A stretch of DNA of 64,000 nucleotides from Nansenia antarctica (GCA_963989245.1 OZ022340.1:32757210-32821209); one strand, 5' to 3'. Shown: positions 22,301 to 62,866, numbered from the stretch's first letter. Numbers and translations: made by a program. The notes: generated from the sequence alone by a model not told the origin.

Positions 22301-25208
22301 GTCATGTGTTGTATTCCAACGAGTTGCGACATCGTGGATTAATTTGTGTTTTGGTAAGTCTAACATATCTTGTTTAATTGTCAGAATATGGTGGGCTGTG
22401 GTGCTTTTGTGGAAGAAAGTGACTGCATGTCTGATCTTACCGAGGAGGCGGGACACCGGGGTTATTGCCACTGCCTTCTTGGCGGCGAGATTTACGACGT
22501 GCGCAAAGCAGCCGATCTGTGTCCCCAGTCCACCAGCTTCATGGATCGCATTTACGATATTTGCTGCGTTGTCTGTTGTAACGGGAATTGTTATGTTTGG
22601 CCTCTCCAATTTCCACTCAGTCACTGCATTTGTTAGTTCCTCTGCCAGGTGCGCGCTGGTATGGCTTTCGTATAGTGGACGAGTTTGCAGTACTGCGCTC
22701 TTCATCTCCCAATCCGGTGACATGTAGTGGACCGTGACAGTGAGGTAACTCTCTGTTGCCCGGGAGGTCCAACCATCCGTAGTCAGTGCAAAGCTCTGTG
22801 TTTTTGCCAAATCGTCTTCAATGCCTCTGCGCGTTGTTCGGTAAATACTGGGGATTATTTTGGTGCTGAATGATGTACGGGAGGGGACACTGTAACGGGG
22901 CTCGAGAGTTATCAGATTTCGAAAACCCAAATCTCCAACCACCGAAAAGGGCTGCAAATCCTTTGCAATGAACATCCCCACTGCATTGGTTATTTTTTTG
23001 TGTTTCTCTGAAGTGGTAGTGTACGTCTGTCCGAACGCATCAGAGAGAGACTGCTGTCTGCTCACTGACGCTACCTGACTGGCTTTCCTGCTCCCAGTCA
23101 GTGTTATCGTTGAGTGGTAGCGGCGAATATGCTGGTTCATGTTAGAGGTGCATCCATTAGCATATGGCACACGCTTTAAGCAGAGCTTGCAGACAGTAAT
23201 GTTTCTGTCCACTGTTTTTTCCCCCTTATTGTCGTATTCAACGGGAAAAGCGAAATGACCCCACACCGCAGACTTGTAGGAATCCGGGGCTTCCTCAAAC
23301 TGTTGCCTCTCAACTGGGTTCGCCATGTGTTGTAATCCGGTCGCCATCTTCACCTTTTTTTTCTCTAACAGTGTTTTTGTTTCTTCCCTGTGATTGGATA
23401 TTAGGCAGCCAATTAGGCAGTAAAGATGTACAACTGCGTTCCAGACCAACTCGACCTCTGACCAAAGGCCGCGTTCGAGGCATTCACGTGGACGCTCCGG
23501 CGCTCTCAGAGCTAATTTACGAACGCGGCCAAATCGCAGCATAAACCGAAAACCGTCACGGTTCACTAGTGAATTGAGCCGTGGAACGCAAACCGTACCG
23601 TCCGTAAAAAAAACGAGAACCGTTGCACCCCTAGTCGGTGCTGCTTTCGTTGTTTTAACCCTGTCTGTTGTCCACAGGCATAACTACGGCTTTGTGACCT
23701 TCTACAACATGGCCGACTGCTTCGCTGCCATCGAGAAGGGCAGCAAACTGCGCAGGCCAGACGAGTTGCCCTTTGACCTCAGCTTCGGAGGAAGGCGACA
23801 TTTCTGCAAATCACACTATGCTGATCTAGGTGGGGAACTGGAACACCGCCCTGTTCAAGTTCTTCAAAGATGCATTCGTCCCTCACCAATAGGATGATTG
23901 ATTGGATATTATTGATGAAAATGTTATAGTGGGTCTCTATCCAGTCTTAAAAGTAATCGCGGAAATGGCTTAAGTCAACCATGAGTACACGTACCTGTGT
24001 CCAAAATTATGCTTAATATCCACAAATTAACTTGTACACCCCAAGACGCATTTGAGAACTCGCAATTGCATTTCCGCTTCTACAATGATGGTGTTTCGCT
24101 GATCCCTCTCTGGTTTAGCTGATCCTTCTCTGGTTTAGCTGATCCCTCTCTGGTTTAGCTGATCCCTCTCTGGTTTAGCTGATCCCTCTCTGGTTTAGCT
24201 GACCCCTCTCTGGTTTAGCCAATCCCTCTCTGGTTTAGCCGATCCTTCTCTTGTTTAGCTGATCCCTCTCTGGTTTAGCTGACCCCTCTCTGGTTTAGCC
24301 AATCCCTCTCTGGTTTAGCTGATCCTTCTCTGGTTTAGCTGACCCCTCTCTGGTTTAGCCAATCCCTCTCTGGTTTAGCCGATCCCTCTCTGGTTTAGCC
24401 GATCCTTCTCTGGTTTAGCCGATCCCTCTCTGGTTTAGCCGATCCTTCTCTGGTTTAGCTGACCCCTCTCTGGTTTAGCCGATCCTTCTCTGGTTTAGCC
24501 GATCCTTCTCTGGTTTAGCCGATCCTTCTCTGGTTTAGCCGATCCTTCTCTGGTTTAGCTGACCCCTCTCTGGTTTAGCCGATCCCTCTCTGGTTTAGCC
24601 GATCCTTCTCTGGTTTAGCCAATCCCTCTCTGGTTTAGCCGATCCCTCTCTGGTTTAGCTGACCCCTCTCTGGTTTAGCTGACCCCTCTCTGGTTTAGCC
24701 AATCCCTCTCTGGTTTAGCCGATCCCTCTCTGGTTTAGCTGACCCCTCTCTGGTTTAGCTGACCCCTCTCTGGTTTAGCTGATCCTTCTCTGGTTTAGCC
24801 GATCCCTCTCTGGTTTAGCCAATCCCTCTCTGGTTTAGCCGATCCCTCTCTGGTTTAGCTGATCCTTCTCTGGTTTAGCCGATCCCTCTCTGGTTTAGCT
24901 GATCCTTCTCTGGTTTAGCTTTCTGGTTTAGCTGATCCCTCCTTGGTTTAGCTGCACATTAAGCGGAAATGCAATTGTTTTACACAGCGGGATAGTGTAC
25001 AAAACGTTTTAGAAACTCAAAATCTGTGAAAACATCAAGCAGTCCATGATATTTGGCCATTTTGAAGATGGAATGTTGTCGTGACCTAACAGTCGGGTAT
25101 AATTCTGTTTCTGTGTCTTTTGCAGACTCAACTCCAGCTGAAAGCACGTGTGACGAGCTGGACTTTGACACATTACTGAAGCAGGCCCAGAAAGGGTTGA
25201 AGACGTAG
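18610..25208 (+). CDS. pprc1: PGC-1-related coactivator, C-terminal six exons (pprc1-like)
   Basis: PGC-1 family proteins dock on nuclear receptors and NRF factors and couple transcription of mitochondrial genes to RNA processing in the nucleus. Six exons (18610-19384, 19475-19783, 20221-20305, 20686-20807, 23678-23829, 25126-25208) join in one frame of 508 codons including the stop. All have AG/GT borders and matching phases. Order: proline-rich segment with tandem LPTPPSPTK-like repeats, RS domain, basic RKRKRQ patch, RRM (RNP2 VVYVGRI, RNP1 NYGFVTF), and the family C-terminus ELDFDTLLKQAQKGLKT. Upstream exons (activation domain, LXXLL) are not in the window. The proline-rich region and closeness to oga favour pprc1 over ppargc1a/b; human PPRC1 and OGA are both in 10q24. 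Family certain, paralogue less so. Confidence 0.85.
19475..19783 (+). CDS. pprc1: pprc1 exon B: RS domain
   Basis: It starts after CTTCCAG and ends before GTCAGT. It encodes RFRPRRSESS and then long Ser/Arg alternation built on hexamers TCCAGA/TCCAGT (about 19612-19690). RS domains contact splicing factors. The hexamer array is likely length-variable. Confidence 0.9.
20221..20305 (+). CDS. pprc1: pprc1 exon C: basic linker
   Basis: The acceptor CCCCTCAG precedes 20221; the donor GTGAGT follows ATA at 20305. It encodes SLNYRPSTVSESRKRKRQED and a short basic tail, a probable nuclear localisation patch before the RRM. Confidence 0.85.
20367..20628 (-). repeat. tRNA-derived SINE (family 1)
   Basis: On the minus strand a tRNA-like head (GGCGCAGGAGGTAGAGC, GGTTCGAGCCCC) is followed by a body and the LINE-type tail AAAGCGCTTTGGATAAAGGC. 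The same family recurs at 37917-38135 and, in + orientation, at 40985-41213. It sits in the intron before the RRM exons. Confidence 0.8.
20686..20807 (+). CDS. pprc1: pprc1 exon D: first half of RRM
   Basis: It starts after TTGCCAG and ends AG before GTTAGT. It encodes EERRVVYVGRIPRSM (RNP2) and EMKERFSMFGEVEEVNLHFR, matching the PGC-1 family RRM closely. Confidence 0.95.
20845..23633 (-). mobile_element. Near-complete hAT element in a pprc1 intron
   Basis: The termini are TAGGGGTGCAACGGTTC and its complement. A perfect 8-bp duplication, GTCGGTGC, lies at 20837-20844 and 23634-23641. It is 2789 bp and carries a two-exon transposase on the minus strand. The structure is complete and only one in-frame stop is visible, so the insertion is probably recent. 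Confidence 0.95.
21298..23347 (-). pseudogene. hAT transposase (ZBED1-like), one in-frame stop
   Basis: The enzyme excises and reinserts the element through a DDE-type RNase H fold. Start chosen at the ATG at 23347 (MATGLQHMANPVERQQ), which fits the family better than the upstream ATG. Exon 1 (23347-21851) has a BED finger (CKLCLKRV...HIRRYH), a first catalytic block TTDGWTSRATESYLTV, a second block TTDNAANIVNAIHEAG and FAHVVNLAAKKAV. It ends CAG before GTAGTC. Exon 2 (21702-21298) starts after TTGCAG in phase 0 and ends with the dimerisation motif SERIFSTAGDIVTANRSRL. A TAA near 21530, between YKLT and CIHVDADPF, interrupts exon 2. Otherwise the frame is open; the stop may be a recent substitution. 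Confidence 0.9.
23678..23829 (+). CDS. pprc1: pprc1 exon E: second half of RRM
   Basis: It starts after CCACAG and encodes HNYGFVTFYNMADCFAAIEK (RNP1), LRRPDELPFDLSFGGRRHFC and KSHYADL. The donor is CTAG then GTGGGG, weaker than consensus at +3 to +6. The intron that follows holds a 20-bp minisatellite. Confidence 0.95.
24061..24977. repeat. 20-bp minisatellite (about 42 copies) inside a 17-bp inverted repeat
   Basis: The unit is CTCTCTGGTTTAGCTGATCC, with C/T variants at three sites in a patchy order. The array spans about 24094-24940. CAATTGCATTTCCGCTT (24062-24078) and its exact complement (24961-24977) bracket it. Weaker symmetry (TTGTACAC on both sides) continues outward, suggesting a MITE whose centre expanded. 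Confidence 0.9.
25126..25208 (+). CDS. pprc1: pprc1 last exon: conserved C-terminus and stop
   Basis: It starts after TTTTGCAG. It encodes STPAESTCDELDFDTLLKQA then QKGLKT and TAG (25206-25208). The DFDTLLKQAQ block is the C-terminal signature of the PGC-1 family. Confidence 0.95.
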
Positions 25209-26610
25209 CAGAGAGGATGAAAGGAGTTATCAAGCATTACCTCAGAGCCATATTATGTTCATACAATTTAGCTAATCTGTTCTTATAAATGTTATGCTAA
25301 TATGTTCACTTTCTTTTTTCTTTCTTTTTTGCCATGTTCTGGTTGTTTAGAAAGGGTTGAAAAGGTGGCAGAAAGGAGGAGAGGATGAAAAGAATTATCA
25401 AGCATTTCCTCAGAGTAGGGCTGCACAATATTTTATTTTATTTTTATTGCGGAAAAAAAAGACAGGAATTTTCACCAGATTACTTTGTAAATACCATCTC
25501 TTTCACAAGGTGAAAAGTTATCTCATCAGTGATGTCTCTGCCGTTTGGAACCTTTCTCGTATGGTGTAACACTGGCAAAGGCATCCAAAATAGTCTTTGG
25601 CTTTGGATGGCATTCAGATCTGGCTTTGCACTTGTCGTACAGAGCTTTGAGGTGCCGATTTAAATGGTCAAATAAATGAGTTGTGTTGCCTCGGGCTGTG
25701 GCAACAATTACAAGGCACAGTCATACTGCCTTTTCTTTTTGGAATCAAAAAATCGCAAAAATGCGCAAATCACATGACGATGCTGAAACGATATATCGTG
25801 CAGCCCTACCTCAGAGCCATAGGAGTTCATACAGTTCATAGAGTTCATACAGTTCATAGAGTTCATACAGTTCATAGAGTTCATACATTTTAGCAATGCT
25901 AATTAGTTCCTGTTTTCAACTCACTTTTATTTTTATTTTTTGCCATGTTCTAAAAAAAAACGTTATATTTTTATTTTAAGATGTGTAGGATACATATCAT
26001 TGGAACTTTGTAAAGATACATTTCGAATGTTCTAAAAAAAACGTTATATTTTTATTTTAAGATGTGTAGGATACATATCATTGGAACTTTGTAAAGATAC
26101 ATTTCGAATGGATAGCACTTTAATGTCTGTTTGTTTTCCAAATATATAAGTTTTGCTTAAAAGTGAGTAAGTGTATGTAAAAGTAGAATTTCCCTTTTGA
26201 AGGGAATACATACAGTTCATAGAGTTCATACAGTTCATAGAGTTCATACATTTTAGCAATGCTAATTAGTTCCTGTTTTCAACTCACTTTTATTTTTATT
26301 TTTTGCCATGTTCTAAAAAAAAACGTTATATTTTTATTTTAAGATGTGTAGGATACATATCATTGGAACTTTGTAAAGATACATTTCGAATGTTCTAAAA
26401 AAACCGTTATATTTTTATTTTAAGATGTGTAGGATACACATCATTGGAACTTTGTAAAGATACATTTCGAATGGATAGCACTTTAATGTCTTTGTTTGTT
26501 TTCCAAATATATAAGTTTTGCTTAAAAGTGAGTAAGTGTATGTAAAAGTAGAATTTCCCTTTTGAAGGGAATGACAGTTCTGTCTTAATAAAAAATAATT
26601 ACTGTGTAGT
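25209..26610 (+). other. pprc1: pprc1 3' UTR region with tandem duplications
   Basis: A segment starting AGAAAGGGTTGAA in the last exon is repeated from 25350, diverged and without the stop codon. A second unit (about 25840-26205) is repeated at 26205-26575. Each copy of that unit contains a roughly 90-bp doublet beginning TGTTCTAAAAAAA. An AATAAA at 26587-26592 is a plausible polyadenylation signal, 65 bp before the next transposon. Confidence 0.65.
25416..25808. mobile_element. 393-bp hAT MITE in pprc1 3' region
   Basis: Ends are TAGGGCTGCACAATATTTTA and, at the right, ATATCGTGCAGCCCTA. The 8-bp duplication CCTCAGAG lies at 25408-25415 and 25809-25816. No coding sequence. Confidence 0.92.
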
Positions 26611-27164
26611 GGTTCTCATGTCTGGCTCATGTTTTATAGATTGAATAAATACTTATAGGTGAATCAATCTATGAAAAAAAAGCACTTAACCCAAAAATTG
26701 ATACAAAAGGTTTTTCGATGGATTCCGATAGTATTGGGCGTGCTAAATAACATACTAAAAGTCGACCAAAATCGACCCTCCCGAAAGCCGCCATTTCCAA
26801 GATGGCGTCCCAGATGGCGGTGGAGATATTAAAATGGCTATATCTCAAATTGAGAATATGGTGCAAAGGATTTCTCAACTGATTCTGGTACCTCTGGGCA
26901 TGTTCACTAACATACTAAAAATCTAGGAAAATACACCTTCCAGAAAGGCTTAATTTTCAAGATGGCGTCCAAAATGGCGGCAGACCAAGCTTAAAATGGC
27001 TATGTCTCAATAGAAAAAAATATATAACTATGATTTTTCACTTGATTCTGGTACCTTTAGACATGCTTGTGAACATACTAAAAATCTAGGAAAATACACC
27101 TTCCGGAAAGGCATCATTTTCAAGATGGCGTCCAAACTGGCGCCCTGGAGCTCCTCTACAAGAG

Positions 27165-27518
27165 ATGAGTCAGCTTCACATCAACCACCCAGATGTCTTC
27201 AGACAATTTGAAAAGGGTTTTCATGTTATCCGTCGCAGCAGCCAATCATGGGCAGGCCTCAGCTCAGATCTTGTAATCGAAACAACATTGATGAGGTCAT
27301 TGAAGACTACAGGAGGGATGACACATGGAAGTGGAATGACCGACAATCAGAGATCCCTTTGGACAATGTCAAAGGGCATAACATCAGAGTATAACACCGC
27401 AATGCAGGAGTTCTCAAACCAGACATACACAACATCAGAACAGCACAAGGATTCAACAGAGGCAAGGATGAAAAGGGATGCTGCTGACCTGGAGAAGATC
27501 ACTTCAAAACTTGCTATA
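27165..27518 (+). pseudogene. Nuclease-CXC protein, N-terminal part
   Basis: The frame reads MSQLHINHPDVFRQFEKGFH then AGLSSDLVIETTLMRSLKT and MTDNQRSLWTMSKGI. This is the N-terminal block of the transposon-linked family. The native codons run to KLAI at 27518, where a poly-A retro-insertion begins. The ATG lies just inside the left inverted repeat, so upstream coding sequence may have been lost. Confidence 0.75.
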
Positions 27519-27884
27519 CACTACTATAGGCTAATCGATTTGCTCCTTCCATAGGGTCCTGTAGGGGGGGGGCGGGGGGCTGTGATTGGGCGGGGGGCTG
27601 TGATAGGGGGGGGTGGGTGGCGGGGGGGTTGTGATTGGGTGGGTGGGAGGTATCTGGCGGGAGGGACATTTGTGGGAGGAGGGGTAGGTGGGGAACTACT
27701 GGGGTAAAGGGAGATTGGGAAGGGAAGGGGAGGGGGGGGGGGTTGAAAGGTTTATGCACATTTTGTATCTGTACTGGTAAACCGTATTTTTGTTATTCTA
27801 TTTTCTCCTTTGTTTATTTGTATGTTACCACTCCCCTTGTTTTACTCCCTGAAATAATAATAAAAAATTGATCACAAAAAAAAA
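27519..27884 (+). mobile_element. 366-bp retro-inserted sequence with poly-A tail
   Basis: The perfect 13-bp duplication AAAACTTGCTATA lies at 27506-27518 and 27885-27897. The insert ends in a poly-A run preceded by AATAATAAT. It is very G-rich in its middle (27565-27745). It looks like a LINE-mobilised transcript or truncated LINE 3' end; the source is not recognised. It splits the nuclease reading frame. Confidence 0.85.
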
Positions 27885-27886
27885 AA

Positions 27887-29514
27887 AACTTGCTATATGT
27901 TCACCTTTCTCTCCAGACTCTTCTTTAAGGAATGTTGTTACAGGTGTTGTCGCTGAGGATGGAGTGAACGTGCATGATTATGACTCTGTTGGACGCAACA
28001 TCATGCACAAAATGATCGGACAGCCAGCATTCACATTTTCATTTAGTAGAAAGGATAAAGCCATAACCCTTGGACAAAAATCGTCTATCAAGGTTGCTCC
28101 TGATCGAATCATTGATTCTGCACTTCTTTTTCAACGTTTCCTTATTGTCTCCCAAACTGGAGAGCTGTCATTGGAGGAGGTTATGCGTTACGAACTCAGT
28201 CCTTTCCCTCCTGCCCTCTTTGAAGCCGGAAACGTCTTCCGCAAAGCTGATAAACCACAACTAGCGCACGCGATCTGTGATCATGCAAGTGATGCAATCC
28301 TAGATTCTGTACCAGAAACGGAGCATTATGTTCTTGATGGTGGTTCACTCCTTCACCGAATACAATGGAAGCACGGACAAAGCTATGGTAAAATTGCACA
28401 GTCATATGCAGACTTCACCATCCAACATGTTGGCTCAGCTACAACCATTGTGTTTGATGGCTATGAGGATGGGCCATCCATTAAAGACAACACACATCAA
28501 AGAAGAGGAAACAATATTCATCCCATTGTCAACTTCACTGCTGAGACAGAGTTCTCAGGTAAGAAGGAGGAGTTCCTGTCAAGAGATCTGAATAAACAGA
28601 AACTGATCCACATGATAAGTGATGAACTGAAAGAACGGGATTGCACTGTGGTCAATTCACTTGGAGATGCTGATGTAGACATAGTAAGGGCCGCAGTGGG
28701 ATCATCTCTTCTTCACACCACGACGCTGATTGGAGAAGATACTGATCTCCTCGTCTTACTTCTTTACTATGCACAGAGAGATAGCAAGGGCCTTTATTTC
28801 AGATCAGACAAGTCGAAAGCTGATGGCAGTTTTAAAGTGTACGCCATAAACCATTTGAAAGAAGTACTCGGACAGGATGTGTGTTCTCAGTTGCTGTTCA
28901 TCCATGCTGTGACTGGCTGTGACACAACTTCCCGGATCTTCGGAGTTGGCAAAAAGACAGCATTCCAAAAACTTGTAAAAGGGGATCCTGTCCTTCAGGC
29001 TTGTGCCAATGCATTCACTGTACCAAACCAGACAACAGATGTGATCGATTACCTTGGGTGCCAAGCAATGGCTGTCTTTTTTGGTGGAAAGTGCACAGAT
29101 TCGCTTGCAAAAATGAGATATAACATTTTCAGCAAGAAGGTTGTCTCAGCTTCATCAACGGTAACGCCTGAACGTCTACCACCAACTGAATCTGCTACCA
29201 AATTCCACTGTCGTAGAGCATACTACCAGGTCATGGTCTGGATGGGAACAGATGATGGTATAGATGCTCTAGACTGGGGCTGGAACCTGCAGGACAATAG
29301 ATTTGTCCCACTCATGTCAACAATGAATGCTGCTCCAGACAGTCTCTTGAAGGTCATTCATTGTAACTGTACCACTGCCTGCAAAACACTTCGCTGCTCA
29401 TGCAGAAAATATGGACTACCTTGTACTACTGTCTGTGGACCATGTCAACTTCATGAATGTGACAATCCACATAACAAGTTTCTCCCAGAGGATCCTGAAG
29501 ATGATGATGAGTAG
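27887..29514 (+). CDS. FEN1/XPG-like (PIN) nuclease with C-terminal CXC-like domain
   Basis: It is open for about 540 codons to a stop at 29514, from the end of the retro-insertion. The true start lies upstream of that insertion. Acidic residues occur in the order known from FEN1/XPG nucleases (numbers relative to base 27868): D157 in YVLDGGSLLHRI, D197 in IVFDGYEDGPSIKDNTHQRR, D267/D269/D271 in GDADVDIVRAAV, E290/D291/D293 in IGEDTDLLVLLL, and D352 in VTGCDTTSRIFGVGKKTA, resembling the helix-turn-helix region. The C-terminus (C499-C531: CNC...CSCRKYGLPCTTVCGPC) resembles CXC/TSO1 DNA-binding repeats. All key positions are kept, which suggests recent selection or a young copy. Role inferred: strand processing during transposition, with DNA binding by the Cys domain. 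Confidence 0.8.
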
Positions 29515-30256
29515 GCCTAAAGACCACAATAAGTGGGTAATTTATTTTGTGTTCAACACCAAAGCCAGCTTTCTAGGTTGAATATAATAACCAATTTTAA
29601 TTTTAGCCAAAATAAGCTACAGGCAGCCATTTTGATGATGCAAATGATGCATTCCTAGCAGATATATTTAGCTAGATATTTTGCTCGTTATTAATGTATA
29701 GAGGTGCCAGAATCAGTTTATAAATCCTTTAGAAATGTTTTCCCATTTGAGATACAGGCATTCAGTCGTCATTTTGGACACCATTTTGAAAATTAAGCCT
29801 CTTCGGAAGGTGTATTTCCCTAAAACTTTAGTATGTTCCTAAGTATGTCTAGGGGTACTTGGGGTACCAGAATCAAATGACAAAATCATTTATATAATTT
29901 TTCAATTGACATATAGCCATTTTAAGCTTGGCCGGCCGCAATTTTGGACGCCATCTTGAAAATGAAGCCTTTCTGGAAGGTGTATTTTCCTAGATTTTTA
30001 GTATGTTAGTGAGCATGCCCAGAGGTACCAGAATCAGTTGAGAAATCCTTTGCACCATTTTCTTAATTTGAGATATAGCCATTTTAATCGCCCCGGCGCC
30101 ATCTGGGACGCCATCTTGGAAATGACGGCTTTCGGAGGCGTCGATTTTGGTCGACTTTTAGTATGTTATTTAGCACGCCCAATACTACCAGAACCCATTG
30201 AAAAACCTTTTGTATCAATTTTTTTGGGGTTAAACCATATATTGACTCGCCTATTA

Positions 30257-30924
30257 GATATTTGTAGATTTTGTCTTCAGTCCCCTCCACTTCCTAAAGG
30301 GAATATATTTCATTATACCAGCGGAACGACCGGCAAAATAATGTCACTGTCAAATGGGACATCGTGACGGTATAATGTCCTTCCAGAGGTGCTGATCTGG
30401 GGCAGACTGGCCCTTTAAGACGCCCAACCCCGGTAGTCCTTTGTACGTCGACCAACTCACGCCTGTGTATCGCTAGGATAGCTAGATAAAATAACTTCTT
30501 AACCATGTTTCATTAGAATTCTTCTAACGATGGACTAGCACTGTCATCGTAGCAATAGTGTTTTATTGAGCTGCAACGTTTGCAGGAAAAGTGCTATACA
30601 AACCAAAGTTGTTGTTATTATTATTATTATTGTTATTATTAGTATTATTATTGAAGGTTCCGAGTCTGCGCAGCGGCAGTGAGCGGACACGCAATAAGGA
30701 ACATCTTTCTCCATCCATAAAGTCTGCTGATTGAGGCGGACAGAAGTGGTCGGTTTTACCCCCAGAGGAAAACCTACAAAGTGCTTCAAAACTACTTGCT
30801 TTGAACGAGACGTGGAGTTAGGAGACAGGTGCATGCCATATCATTGGCGCTTCACTAAAACGTTGGACTCTCCGCGTCCTTGCTTATCCGACGGTCTGAA
30901 CTGAATAGATTGAGTGGTCAAATC
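30257..30924 (+). promoter_or_regulatory. oga: oga upstream region and 5' UTR
   Basis: The stretch holds a LINE tail (GAGCTGCAACGTTTGCAGGA with (ATT)n, about 30570-30655). After it comes a more GC-rich block (30660-30900: CGAGTCTGCGCAGCGGCAGT, ACACGCAATAAGG, CTCCGCGTCC) that probably contains the start site and 5' UTR. No TATA box is evident. A GCGCAGCGGC element resembles NRF1-type sites only loosely. Confidence 0.45.
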
Positions 30925-61432
<30,508 letters not shown>

Positions 61433-61435
61433 GTA

Positions 61436-62484
61436 CCGTATTTTCCGGACTATAAGTCGCGGTTTTTTTCATACTTTGGCTGGTCCTGCGACTTATAGTC
61501 AGGTGCGACTTATATATCAATAATTCATAATCTCTGACTGACATGAACTGACATACGGTAATCTCTGACTGACATGAACCAAGGAGTAACTTCCGCTAGC
61601 GCCTCATACACGATAGAATAGCCATTATACTTGACAATGTGGACATTAAACACGACAATGTGGACATTAAACATGATGTTATGGACCTTATACACAATGT
61701 TATGGACGTTATAAACGATATTAAAGTCATTTATTACCTTTCAGAGGCTGTTCAATGTTGCATTGTTTGTAGCATCCTGACTACTTTCGTTTTCACAAAG
61801 CTATCTTTGTCATGGCCTTATACACGATAAATAGTCGTTACACTCGACAATGTGGACATTAAGCACTATATTATCAACGTTATACACGATATTAAAGTCA
61901 TTTATTACCTTTTAGAGGCTGTTCAAAGTTTCATTTTCTCTCGCGACGCCATGTTGCTAGCCTCCGCTAGCCCCGCGCTAGCTAGCGGACTTTACACTCG
62001 ATAATACAAGTATTCCTTAACCTTTCAGAAAAAAGTTTTAACGTGAATTATGTCCTTCCTGGGTTTACAAATCCTATTATGAATGTTATACACGATATTA
62101 AAGTCATTTATTACCTTTTAGAGGCTGTTCAATGTTGCATTGTTTGTAGCATCCTGACTACTTTCGTTTTCACCAAGCTATCTTTGTCATGGCCTCATAC
62201 ACGATAAATAGTCGTTACACTCGACAATGTGGACATTAAGCACTATATTATCAACGTTATACACGCTATTATGAACGTTATACACGATGTTAAGTCATTT
62301 ATTACCTTTTAGAGGCTGTTCAAAGTTTCATTTTTCCTCCGCGACGCCATGTTGTTAGCCCCGCGCTAGCTAGCGGACTTTACACTCGATAATACAAGTA
62401 TTCCTTAACCTTTCAGAAGAAGTTTCAACGTGAATTATGTCCTTCCTGGGCTTACAAATCCTCTCATGTCTCTTCACAGTGCCA

Positions 62485-62522
<38 letters not shown>

Positions 62523-62659
62523 GATTCCGCCAAGCCCGTTCCCTTGAACCATGCGACTTATAGTCCAGTGCGACTTATATGTGGTTTTTTCCTCTTCATG
62601 ACCCATTTTTGGCCTGCTGCGACTTATACTCGGGTGCGACTTATAGTCCGGAAAATACG
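61436..62659. mobile_element. TA-flanked element (CCGTATTTTCC termini), uninterrupted copy
   Basis: The ends CCGTATTTTCCGGACTATAA and TTATAGTCCGGAAAATACGG, with TA at 61434-61435 and 62660-62661. The interior has GCGACTTATA motifs and a duplicated segment (TTACACTCGACAATGTGGAC, GCTAGCTAGCGGAC) around 61640-62060 and 62100-62420. Same family as 7197-18369. Confidence 0.92.
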
Positions 62660-62663
62660 GTAC

Positions 62664-62866
62664 TCTTTTTTTTTTTTTAAGTAATTTTTTCTGAGTCCCA
62701 CTCATATTTTTCATTTTATTGACAGATACAGTAGAGATTTAGACAGGAAGGATGGGTGAGAGAGAGAGGAGGGATGACATGCAGGATATGTCCCCGGCCG
62801 GAATCGAACCGGAGTCCCTGAGGTTACATGGTCAACGCTTAACCCGCTACGCCACCTAAGCGCCCC
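62664..62866 (-). repeat. tRNA-headed SINE with poly-A tail (family 2)
   Basis: On the minus strand the head GCTTAGGTGGCGTAGCGGGT and GGTTCGATTCCGGCCG gives A and B boxes. The tail ends in a poly-A run. The duplication GAGTTCCAGGT lies at 62867-62877 and, beyond the TA element, at 61424-61434. Confidence 0.85.

Larger units (their letters stand above)
26656..30253 (+). mobile_element. Long-TIR DNA transposon with XPG-like nuclease (Academ-like)
   Basis: The ends TAGGTGAATCAAT and (minus) TAGGCGAGTCAAT start inverted repeats of roughly 500 bp (26656-27140 and 29690-30253) that match at most positions. TTA flanks each side (26653-26655, 30254-30256). Each arm is built of degenerate subrepeats of about 140-165 bp containing CAAGATGGCGTCC. 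Between the arms is a nuclease-CXC protein. A 3-bp duplication and XPG plus Cys-rich domains fit the Academ superfamily as I know it; no DDE transposase was recognised, so this copy may depend on another. Confidence 0.7.

Noticed and set aside
18610..25208. Assignment to ppargc1a or ppargc1b
   Set aside because: RRM and C-terminus fit all three paralogues. The long proline-rich segment and the neighbouring oga fit pprc1 better, though not conclusively.
27514..27871. Pro/Gly-rich frames on both strands of the G-rich insert
   Set aside because: Low-complexity consequence of the G runs inside a retro-insert.
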